NCBI GenBank assembly: GCA_903835655.1
Contig: CAILNT010000084.1
Coordinates: 1-62,389, forward strand
Length of the DNA: 62,389 nucleotides
From: an uncultured Pseudomonadota bacterium
GTDB lineage: Bacteria > Pseudomonadota > Gammaproteobacteria > Burkholderiales > Thiobacillaceae
Direction: 5' to 3'
The notes under the pieces were generated by a model. The model did no database searches. It was not told the DNA's origin and saw nothing but the letters and a program-made list of their open reading frames with translations. The translations under genes were made by a program, and so were the position numbers. Shown piece after piece: positions 1 to 6,001 of the stretch. Numbering within the stretch: position 1 is the first letter of the stretch; each line of letters begins with the position of its first letter.

Positions 1-86
1 AAATACAACGATTCGGAGGTTTGCAAAATCCCAGGAAAACCACCGAAAATCACCCCGTCCGGAACTCGAAAAACCACACCTTTTAC

Positions 87-133
87 TGGCTCCATTAAGC
101 CGCGATTCGGTGGCTCCAATGGGGCGCGATTTG
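87..133. repeat. two near-identical direct repeats upstream of recombinase cassette
   Basis: Two copies of a ~23-bp unit starting TGGCTCCA (87 and 111, period 24) that continue into GCGATT at equivalent positions, about three quarters identical by eye. They lie just upstream of the first cassette gene at 152, so they may be regulator binding sites or recombinase-related sites. The rest of 1-151 shows no gene. Confidence 0.4.
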
Positions 134-151
134 CCATCAGGACCGCCAACC

Positions 152-376
152 ATGTCAGAACTCGAATCTCCCTCCACTTTGTGCCCACCGGCGACAGAAT
201 CACGCCCCCGACACCCGCAACGTGAAATAGCCGATCTGCTGGCAACCGCCATCGTGCGGATGCATGCCGACCCCGGCAACGACGAGCTTCAGGAAGTCAG
301 AACAGTTAGCCTTGGCTTTACTACCTACCAGCGCGTGAATGCGAACCCGTCTTATCAAGAAGGAGTTCGCGAATGA
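152..376 (+). CDS. small conserved protein heading the serine-recombinase cassette
   Basis: A 74-aa soluble protein of unknown function. The body (about residues 24-74) contains an IADLLATAIVRM helix, then VSLGF and QRVNANPSYQEGVRE. Small proteins of this style commonly precede DUF2924 and a serine recombinase in proteobacterial elements (recalled, not searched). I chose ATG 152 over ATG 110 because the sequence before residue 15 is low-quality and the MSELESP start follows a weak AGGA. The stop overlaps the next start as ATGA, which points to translational coupling. No catalytic motif is visible. Confidence 0.65.
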   Translation: MSELESPSTLCPPATESRPRHPQREIADLLATAIVRMHADPGNDELQEVRTVSLGFTTYQRVNANPSYQEGVRE

Positions 377-837
377 CAACACACGCAGCCAACGTGACGG
401 CGCAGATTGCGCAGTTACCAACCCTCCCCATGGAAAACCTCTGGGTCCTGTGGGATGAGTTTTTTGATCGCCGCCCTGGCCATCACCATCGCACCTACCT
501 CGAAAGCCGCATCGCCTACAAATTGCAGGAACGAGCGCATGGCGGCCTGCCGGCAGCGCTGCGCCGCCGCCTGGAAAAGATTGGCGAGACCGGCGAGGTG
601 CCCAACCAGAAGCGTCGATCGGAAAGCCAGGTCGCACCCGGCACGGTGATGGTCCGCGAATTCAACGGCATCAATCACCGGGTCACGGTTCTGGACGATG
701 GCCGATTCGAATACCAGGGCCGGCCCTACAAGAGCCTGTCGGCGGTGGCACGTGCCATCACCGGAAACACTTATTCCGGGCCGGTGTTCTTCGGTCTGAA
801 ACCTTCCCACCGCGAACGGAAGAAGGGGAACGTATGA
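373..837 (+). CDS. DUF2924 family protein
   Basis: A 154-aa protein matching the DUF2924 pattern. An N-terminal helical half contains LWVLWDEFFDRRPG and RTYLESRIAYKLQE. A C-terminal beta-rich half contains GTVMVREFNGINHRVTVL, YQGRPYKSLSAVARAITG and a final GPVFFGL. The C-terminal half resembles a small DNA-binding fold (SLSAVARAITG is the recurrent signature), so a role as accessory DNA-binding factor for the adjacent recombinase is reasonable but inferred. It overlaps both neighbours by 4 nt (ATGA), so the three genes form one tight operon. Function is not established. Confidence 0.8.
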   Translation: MTTHAANVTAQIAQLPTLPMENLWVLWDEFFDRRPGHHHRTYLESRIAYKLQERAHGGLPAALRRRLEKIGETGEVPNQKRRSESQVAPGTVMVREFNGINHRVTVLDDGRFEYQGRPYKSLSAVARAITGNTYSGPVFFGLKPSHRERKKGNV

Positions 838-2255
838 AACCGATCACTGCACGTTCTGCCCTCACGCCGAAACGGCGCTGCGCGGTCTACACACGCAAAT
901 CCTCCGACGAAGGCCTCGACCAGGAATACAACAGCCTGGAGGCTCAACGCGATGCCGCGCTGGCGTTCATCTCCAGCCAACGGCATGAGGGGTGGATCGC
1001 CGTCGATTATGGCTACGACGATGGCGGGTTCTCTGGCGGCAACATGAACCGCCCGGCGCTCAAGCGATTGCTCGCTGATGTCGAGGATGGCCGCATCGAT
1101 GTCGTGGTGGTCTACAAGATCGACCGCCTGTCGCGATCGCTTGGGGACTTCGCCAAGATCGTCGACCTGTTCGATGCCCACGGCGTGACCTTCGTATCCG
1201 TCACCCAGCAATTCAATACCACCACCAGCATGGGGCGCCTGACGCTCAACATCCTGCTCTCCTTCGCCCAATTCGAGCGCGAGGTGACCGGCGAGCGCAT
1301 CCGCGACAAGTTGGCGGCGAGCAAGGCCAAAGGCATGTGGATGGGTGGAGTTCCGCCGCTGGGCTATGACGTCAAGGACCGCAAGCTGGTCATCAATGAA
1401 CCCGAAGCTGCACTGGTGCGCGACATATTCATCCGCTACGCCGAGCACGGCTCTGCGGCACAGTTGGTGCGTGAGTTACAGATCGAGGGCCATACCACCA
1501 AGTCCTGGATAACGCAGGGGGGACGGCATCGGCAGGGACACACCATTGACCAGCAGTATCTGTTCTCGATGCTGCGCAATCGTCTCTACCTCGGTGAGAT
1601 CAGCAACCACGGCCAGTCCTACCCTGGGCAGCACAAGGCGATCATCGATCGTGAGCTATGGGATGCCGCGCACACCATCATCCAGAAGCGGAAGCAGGGG
1701 CCGCGAGTTCGGAACACCGAAAACCCAGCGCTGTTGGCGGGGCTGCTATACGCGCCGGACGGTCAGCGCCTGCTTCCGACACATACCACCAAGAAGGATG
1801 GCCGCCGTTATCGCTACTACGTGCCGTACCTTGAAAAGCGCCAGGGCGCGGGGGCATCCACGCAGCCAGGGCGCCGCAGCATGGGGCCCTTGCCGGCAGC
1901 CGAAATCGAAAGTGCTGTCCTGACTCAGGTGCATCAGGTCCTACAGGCGCCCGAGATGATCATCGGCGTGTGGCAGGCCGGCATGGCGTTACGGGAGAAG
2001 GATGCTTTCGATGAACCGAGGGTCCTGGTCGCGATGCGGCAGATCAGCAACGTGTGGGACCACCTGTTCCCGGCCGAGCAGCATCGGATCATGCGGCTCC
2101 TGATCGAGCGGGTCCAGCTGCGCGCCGATGGGCTGGACATCATCTGGCGCGACGATAGTTGGCACCAATTCCGCAGGGAACTGGAACGCCACCCGTTCGT
2201 TGAAGAACAGCACGAGGCGGTGGCAGACGGGATCGAAGAGATGGAGATGGCATGA
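834..2255 (+). CDS. large serine recombinase / site-specific integrase
   Basis: A 473-aa member of the resolvase/invertase superfamily with the large-serine-recombinase layout. The N-terminal catalytic domain spans about residues 15-160; the YTRKSSDEGLDQEYNSLEAQ stretch holds the nucleophilic serine, and KIDRLSRSLGDF and LLSFAQFEREVTGERIRDK are typical downstream motifs. A Recombinase domain (about 180-290, with PPLGYD and LYLGE) is followed by a zinc-ribbon-like region around residues 305-340 (LLAGLLYAPDGQRL) and a C-terminal tail. Catalysis would be Ser-mediated strand exchange between two att sites. It overlaps the DUF2924 gene and the next gene by 4 nt each. Its att sites were not found. 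Confidence 0.9.
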   Translation: MKPITARSALTPKRRCAVYTRKSSDEGLDQEYNSLEAQRDAALAFISSQRHEGWIAVDYGYDDGGFSGGNMNRPALKRLLADVEDGRIDVVVVYKIDRLSRSLGDFAKIVDLFDAHGVTFVSVTQQFNTTTSMGRLTLNILLSFAQFEREVTGERIRDKLAASKAKGMWMGGVPPLGYDVKDRKLVINEPEAALVRDIFIRYAEHGSAAQLVRELQIEGHTTKSWITQGGRHRQGHTIDQQYLFSMLRNRLYLGEISNHGQSYPGQHKAIIDRELWDAAHTIIQKRKQGPRVRNTENPALLAGLLYAPDGQRLLPTHTTKKDGRRYRYYVPYLEKRQGAGASTQPGRRSMGPLPAAEIESAVLTQVHQVLQAPEMIIGVWQAGMALREKDAFDEPRVLVAMRQISNVWDHLFPAEQHRIMRLLIERVQLRADGLDIIWRDDSWHQFRRELERHPFVEEQHEAVADGIEEMEMA

Positions 2256-2728
2256 TGGGCACGGACACCAGGGATTTCCGTGAAGCACAGCGGAAGGTGG
2301 AAATCACCATGACGGGCGAGGCGCGTCAGTTTGATGCCGGCGGCCGTTCGGTGACCTTCGTGCCTTTGAGCATCAAGCGCCGCAGTTACAGCAAGGTGCT
2401 GGTGCCGCCACCGGGGAGCAAGAGCGTCAAGATCAAGTCGTCGTTCGACTTGCCCCTGATCCGTACCCTGGGGAAGGCGTACTACTGGCAGCGTTTGCTC
2501 GATACCGGCACGGTGACCAACGCCACCGAACTGGCGCGGCAACTCCGCTTGGAACCCGGCTGGATAGCCGAAGTGCTGCGACTGACCCGCCTGGCCCCCG
2601 ACATCGTTCAAGCCATCCTCGATGGCCGCCAGCCCCGTCACCTCAATCTTCATGCCGTGCGTGGGCGGCAGGCCGAGGTTCCGGTGGACTGGCATGAGCA
2701 GCGAGTGCTCTTTGGGTTCGAGCGATGA
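2252..2728 (+). CDS. ParB/KorB-like HTH protein of the recombinase cassette
   Basis: A 158-aa protein. The N-terminal half is beta-rich and basic (RSVTFVPLSIKRRSYSKVLV). The C-terminal half carries a clear helix-turn-helix, ATELARQLRLEPGWIAEVLR, followed by LTRLAPDIVQAILDGRQP, closely resembling the KorB/ParB-type HTH. It is the last gene of the four-gene cassette and overlaps the recombinase stop by 4 nt. The context suggests a DNA-binding partner, directionality factor or regulator of the recombinase; that role is inferred. No nuclease or ATPase motif is visible. Confidence 0.7.
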   Translation: MMGTDTRDFREAQRKVEITMTGEARQFDAGGRSVTFVPLSIKRRSYSKVLVPPPGSKSVKIKSSFDLPLIRTLGKAYYWQRLLDTGTVTNATELARQLRLEPGWIAEVLRLTRLAPDIVQAILDGRQPRHLNLHAVRGRQAEVPVDWHEQRVLFGFER

Positions 2729-2969
2729 AGGCATCGCTACAGTACGTTGCCCGTCGAACCGCTATCTGCGGCGCAGGCATAAGTCATTGGCGGGAAACGT
2801 CCTTTACGTGTGCCATTGGCGCGCAGTTCTCCACTATTTTTTGAGAACAGAGAGCAGAAAAGAGTCGAACCGCGCCGGAAACGGCAATATTTCAGAGCGT
2901 TTCGCAGGGCGTGTGGCACACGCAAAATGGGGAGGAACCCCGCGCGGTTTGCGGGAAGGCGCAGAAGTG

Positions 2970-2995
2970 GGAAAGCCGACTGAGAACAGTCGGCC
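2970..2995 (-). terminator. intrinsic terminator, probably the displaced original tRNA-Phe terminator
   Basis: A perfect 8-bp stem GCCGACTG / CAGTCGGC (2975-2982, 2987-2994) with a 4-nt loop, followed on the minus strand by TTT. It lies directly beyond the displaced tRNA-Phe 3' fragment at 3004-3050, where the native tRNA terminator would have been before island insertion. Confidence 0.55.
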
Positions 2996-3003
2996 TTATA
3001 TAT

Positions 3004-3050
3004 TGGTGGCCAGGGGCGGAATCGAACCGTCGACACGCGGATTTTCAATC
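3004..3050 (-). repeat. distal attachment site: truncated copy of tRNA-Phe 3' end
   Basis: The 47 bp are identical by eye to 16976-17022, covering the tRNA from the CCA end through the T arm and variable region to the anticodon loop. Identity stops at 3051, inside the anticodon stem, so this copy cannot make a tRNA. It marks the far end of the island. Confidence 0.92.
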
Positions 3051-3164
3051 TTGAAATATCAATGACTTACAGCAACTCACAACAATATACAGCCATGTAA
3101 TCAATGGGTTGTGGCGTTGCGTTGTTTGCCGTTAGTTGTGGATAACTGCCATTTCCTAGCTGTT

Positions 3165-3184
3165 AGTGTGCCGCCAGTGTGCCA
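3165..3184 (+). repeat. TGTGCC-N5-TGTGCC arm-site-like motif (left end)
   Basis: AGTGTGCCGCCAGTGTGCCA, differing at one position from 16908-16927 and closely matching the inverted copy at 16732-16751. It has two TGTGCC hexamers 11 bp apart, and copies lie near both island ends. Confidence 0.55.
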
Positions 3185-3190
3185 CGGTCC

Positions 3191-3213
3191 AAAAAACCCG
3201 GCGCAAGGCCGGG
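3191..3213 (-). terminator. intrinsic terminator of the last island gene
   Basis: The stem CCCGGC / GCCGGG (3197-3202, 3208-3213) is followed on the minus strand by six T's (3191-3196). It lies downstream of the minus-strand gene ending at 3394. A second GC-rich hairpin (3220-3238) sits just ahead of it. Confidence 0.65.
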
Positions 3214-3393
3214 CGAAAAACCGGGCGTTGCGCCCGGTCAGGGAGGTGGCGACAGTATAGCGCCCGGCGCCAGTGGAAATTGGGCGCGCCGGGTCTGGTT
3301 ACACGGTAATTGGTTCGTCTACGCACGCACGGTGCCCCTCGGTTCCGTGGTGAAGTGTTTGACGATGGTGGCTCATGGACCTGAGCCATCATG

Positions 3394-3729
3394 CTACGGA
3401 GCCTCGATCACCCCTCGTGGGTTCACGCCGGTCAAGAGTAGCTGCTTTGCCTGCTGGTACTTCTCAAGGATCTCGTCGGAGTCATCCCAGCCGAATTCAC
3501 CCAGGTGCAGTTGTTGTTCCCGACCCAGGTAGCGATACTTCAACTTGATGCTCAAGGTTCCGGCAGAGTGCATCAATGCCAGCAACCCGCCACCGATGTA
3601 ATGCTTGGTGGGCCGGTCTTCTGGCCAGTCGTTCATCAGGTCATACAGGCGGTCTTCATCCAGGATGATTTCTTTGGGAGTGCGCCTTCCACGTCTCGTG
3701 GAGGTGTGACTAAGGTGAGAATCTGGCAC
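3394..3729 (-). CDS. orphan integrase arm-binding-like (DUF4102-like) small protein
   Basis: About 111 aa. Residues ~45-105 follow the pattern of the arm-type DNA-binding domain found at the N terminus of P4-type tyrosine integrases: a GG-L turn, LSIKLKYRYLGREQQLHLGEF, a helix with a KYQQAKQLL core, and GVNP near the end. No catalytic domain follows, and the gene ends cleanly at an intrinsic terminator. It could be a free-standing accessory DNA-binding protein or a decayed integrase; the intact terminator and upstream palindromes favour a real gene. The start is uncertain: GTG 3729 has GGGGG about 6 nt upstream, and GTG 3744 is the alternative. The family assignment is by pattern only. Confidence 0.5.
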   Translation of the reverse strand: MPDSHLSHTSTRRGRRTPKEIILDEDRLYDLMNDWPEDRPTKHYIGGGLLALMHSAGTLSIKLKYRYLGREQQLHLGEFGWDDSDEILEKYQQAKQLLLTGVNPRGVIEAP

Positions 3730-4057
3730 TTTCAACCCCCCCACATTTGTGACAGTAGATTTCGGGAAATTTGGCTTGCATGCGTGTACTGGCGCGGGTT
3801 CCGGTGTGTTCCAAGTAGTGTGACATCACTATCACTTTCCGTGACACTGTCACGCTTGGCGTCACACCTACTGTCAGATGTGCGAAGGCTGTCCGGCGCT
3901 GCGAAGTGAGAACGGGAAAATGAGAAGTAACGGAGAAAATCCGATGACAACCCCTTCGGCTGTTGCCTCGATCTGTGCACGGGACGGTGGGCATGTCGGG
4001 CCGAATGAGAATCGCCCGGCGCCAAGCGTGTAGGCGTTGCCAGGCTGGAAATCGCTG
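3730..4057. other. intergenic regulatory region with GTGAC repeats
   Basis: No gene I can support. The stretch is less GC-rich than its neighbours and has several GTGAC/GTCAC half-sites between 3750 and 3880, including a perfect palindrome. It separates the orphan arm-binding-like gene from the HD-domain gene, both on the minus strand, so it probably holds the promoter and operator of the 3394-3729 gene. Confidence 0.45.
3840..3854. promoter_or_regulatory. palindromic operator candidate CGTGAC-act-GTCACG
   Basis: A perfect 6-3-6 inverted repeat flanked by further GTGAC half-sites (around 3820 and 3861). It lies about 110 bp upstream of the minus-strand gene starting near 3729. The binding protein is unknown; the island XRE or AlpA-like regulators are candidates. 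Confidence 0.45.
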
Positions 4058-4642
4058 TTATCTGCTACTGGCACCCGCCAGTTCATGCATGACGCCCACG
4101 GTGCGCGCCACCTCATCCGCCAGCCGGCCGGGCAACCTGGCCCGGTATATCTCCGTCAGCGACCGGTAGTACCAGAGCACCTGCACCTGTGATGCGCTGA
4201 ACCGATCGAACACGGCCAGGCCGATGGCGTGCTGGTCGGAGACGATGGCGCGGGCGTTGTGCAACTTGTCGCAGGCGGAAACCAGTAGCACTTCCGGGCC
4301 TTCCAGTTGCAGATGTCGGAGGTAGGTTTCCTTGCGCACCTGCCAATCTGGCTTCGGCTTCGTGTCGGCATCGGTGCAGGCGCGCACGATGCGGGCTACC
4401 CGCTCGCCGAAGCGTTCCCGGATGGTAGGTTCATAGTCGGCGCCGCAATCCTCGATGACGTCATGCAGCAGGCCGGCGATGGCCTGGTCTTCGTCGCCGC
4501 CATGCTCCAGCACCAGCGCGGAAACCGACATCAGGTGCGAAATATAGGGAATCGTCGTGCTCTTGCGGGGTTGCCCGGCGTGAGCTGTGGCGGCGAATGC
4601 GAAGGCGTCGGCGAGACGCTGATGATTCAACTTGTTGTGCAT
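4058..4642 (-). CDS. SpoT/MESH1-like HD-domain phosphohydrolase
   Basis: A 194-aa stand-alone HD-domain protein. The N-terminal part reads FAATAHAGQPRKSTTIPYISH, a good match to the start of the RelA/SpoT hydrolase fold. The GLLHDVIED motif gives the HD metal ligands, and CDKLHNARAIV is the matching downstream helix with its aspartate. There is no synthetase domain. The family hydrolyses (p)ppGpp or related nucleotides (family knowledge); the substrate here is unknown. The start is set by AAGGAG 7-9 nt before ATG 4642; ATGs further upstream overlap or precede this site. It is the last gene of a minus-strand run downstream of res. Confidence 0.75.
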   Translation of the reverse strand: MHNKLNHQRLADAFAFAATAHAGQPRKSTTIPYISHLMSVSALVLEHGGDEDQAIAGLLHDVIEDCGADYEPTIRERFGERVARIVRACTDADTKPKPDWQVRKETYLRHLQLEGPEVLLVSACDKLHNARAIVSDQHAIGLAVFDRFSASQVQVLWYYRSLTEIYRARLPGRLADEVARTVGVMHELAGASSR

Positions 4643-4644
4643 TT

Positions 4645-4956
4645 TCATTTCTCCTTCAGGCATATTTCGTCACTGCGTACCCTGGCGTAATCCCAGGCCG
4701 AAAACTTGACGTCCTCCGCCCCGATGGAAGACACGATAAACGGGTCATCTCCAAACGCGGTGTAACTCGAATACAGGCTGGTGGCGCTCATGCCCGGTTC
4801 ATACGCGGATGCCAGATAGCCACTGACGATCTTGCGCGCGGCGGCGATGGCTTCCGCCGCCGTGGCGAAGTCGCCGTGTTTGTAACGCTCGTCTTTATCC
4901 ATGTAGTGATAGTTGTCGTCGACCATCACGGCGTAGGGCGTTTCGGGGTTGGTCAT
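4645..4956 (-). CDS. hypothetical protein
   Basis: A 103-aa acidic soluble protein of unknown function. Visible features are an N-terminal strand (PYAVMVDDNYHYMD), a predicted helix rich in alanine (ATAAEAIAAARKIV) and a C-terminal GAEDVKFSAWDYA segment. The start at 4956 is preferred because GTGG/GGAA lies just upstream, whereas the ATG at 4983 has no ribosome site. It ends 2 nt before the HD gene's start, so the two are probably co-transcribed. No motif gives a function. Confidence 0.6.
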   Translation of the reverse strand: MTNPETPYAVMVDDNYHYMDKDERYKHGDFATAAEAIAAARKIVSGYLASAYEPGMSATSLYSSYTAFGDDPFIVSSIGAEDVKFSAWDYARVRSDEICLKEK

Positions 4957-5031
4957 GGTGTTCCACTCGATCCTGTGTTGCATCGCGGGGCGCGGGAATA
5001 CCGACGGCCGGGCGCCCCAGGTACAGACGTT

Positions 5032-5397
5032 TCAGTATTCATCGGCGAGGATGCTGTACCGGCAATCGTCATGCGCCCGCTCCCGAATCAGGGTGCGGAT
5101 AGCGTCGATTCCCCGCCGGTCTATTCCGCTCTGTTCCGGGCCAAACATGTCCTCCAGAAATTCCAGTAGTTGAGACTTGTTCACCGTCACCTGTTCGACG
5201 ATCCAGCCCAAATCTGGATACTCGATGGGTAGATTCTTGCGCGCCGCCCATTCGCGCAGATCGCTGATCCAGAGGTAGCGGTAGCCCAAGTCGATATGGG
5301 TGGGATCACGGTTAGCGCCCGGCGGGGAGCCATCGAGCCACTGAGTAGCCAGCCCTTCATCTTCCCGGACGTCAATCCAGCAACAGCTATCGGTCAT
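5032..5397 (-). CDS. hypothetical protein
   Basis: A 121-aa soluble protein, not recognised. It has many tryptophans and acidic residues (CCWIDVREDEG, YRYLWISDLREWAARKNL, LLEFLEDMFGPEQSG) and a C-terminal GIDAIRTLIRERAHDD helix. The GAGGTGG ribosome site 5 nt before ATG 5397 fixes the start. It lies 9 nt downstream of the Cys-rich gene and about 75 nt upstream of the next gene, in the same minus-strand run. No enzymatic motif is visible. Confidence 0.6.
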   Translation of the reverse strand: MTDSCCWIDVREDEGLATQWLDGSPPGANRDPTHIDLGYRYLWISDLREWAARKNLPIEYPDLGWIVEQVTVNKSQLLEFLEDMFGPEQSGIDRRGIDAIRTLIRERAHDDCRYSILADEY

Positions 5398-5406
5398 GGT
5401 GCCACC

Positions 5407-5931
5407 TCATTTCTTGTCAGTAGGTGCGGATACTGGCATGGGCGGTTTCACTGCCCCGCCAACCGGCAACAACTCGTCCTCGGTTTCCGGCACATTCATT
5501 TCATCCGCCGCCAGGTCACCGTCGCAGCGCGAACAGACATAGGCGAGGGCCTCGGTATCATGGGGCTGTATCGTGTTCAGCCAGGGCCGGCGGGTTTCGG
5601 TTTGGTCCATCAACTGATAGAAGACATGCGGTTCGGTCAGGTCTACCGGCCCGCCACACTTCGCGCAGGTCTCGATCGGTCCCGCACCGCACTCGATGAG
5701 CCGTAGCCCCCGCCCGGCGAGGTCCGACCATGCAGTTAGCTTGGCACAGCCGTCGTCGCAGAACTGGCCCAGGACGTCGTCACGCAATACCGTGATCGTG
5801 GCGCAATCGTCAGGGGTTTCCCCCTGCCGGTCATAGTCAACCCGCTCGACCAGGCGATTGAAGCTCCAATACCGTGCTCCCAGGCTTGCGCCGCAGGTAT
5901 CGCATTCGACGAATTCTTTGGATTCGCTCAT
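5407..5931 (-). CDS. Cys-rich (zinc-binding) hypothetical protein
   Basis: A 174-aa protein with three cysteine pairs spaced like zinc knuckles: CDTC near residue 10, CAKC around residue 88 and CSRC around 133, plus CDDGC near 63. It probably folds around two zinc ions, with a Pro-rich low-complexity tail. The ATG at 5931 has GGGAG 7 nt upstream; the longer TTG start is unlikely. An 11-codon mini-ORF begins at the ATG with 5' end 5970 and overlaps the leader just upstream, ending before the start codon. Function is unknown; the position directly downstream of res makes it a candidate R-M accessory or island cargo gene. Confidence 0.6.
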   Translation of the reverse strand: MSESKEFVECDTCGASLGARYWSFNRLVERVDYDRQGETPDDCATITVLRDDVLGQFCDDGCAKLTAWSDLAGRGLRLIECGAGPIETCAKCGGPVDLTEPHVFYQLMDQTETRRPWLNTIQPHDTEALAYVCSRCDGDLAADEMNVPETEDELLPVGGAVKPPMPVSAPTDKK

Positions 5932-5979
5932 GGTGTCACTCCCGTTCAATACGTGACGTTGTAATTGTCATGGGGATAT

Positions 5980-5998
5980 AGGCTCACCAGGTGAGCCT
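5980..5998. promoter_or_regulatory. 19-bp palindrome between res and Cys-rich gene
   Basis: AGGCTCACC-a-GGTGAGCCT, with perfect 9-bp arms, immediately beyond the res stop codon. The single-base loop and lack of a T-run make a classical terminator unlikely; an operator or processing hairpin is possible. Confidence 0.45.
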
Positions 5999-6001
5999 TA
6001 C

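Larger units (their letters stand above)
3051..3393. other. non-coding left end of island (att arm region)
   Basis: No convincing gene. It contains CAAC-rich sequence close to the att core (around 3070 and, inverted, 3106-3125), a 20-bp motif also found near the other end (3165-3184), a terminator for the minus-strand gene (3191-3213) and a perfect palindrome ACCGGGCG-ttg-CGCCCGGT at 3220-3238. This fits an integrase arm region followed by the end of the first island gene. Confidence 0.6.

Noticed and set aside
2850-2885. tRNA T-arm-like GGTTCGACTC on the minus strand
   Set aside because: The flanking bases do not pair into a T stem and no acceptor or anticodon arm is present; too little to call a tRNA remnant.
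2737-3048. Open frames (both strands) between the recombinase cassette and the truncated tRNA
   Set aside because: They run through the terminator hairpin and the tRNA fragment and show no protein-like sequence.
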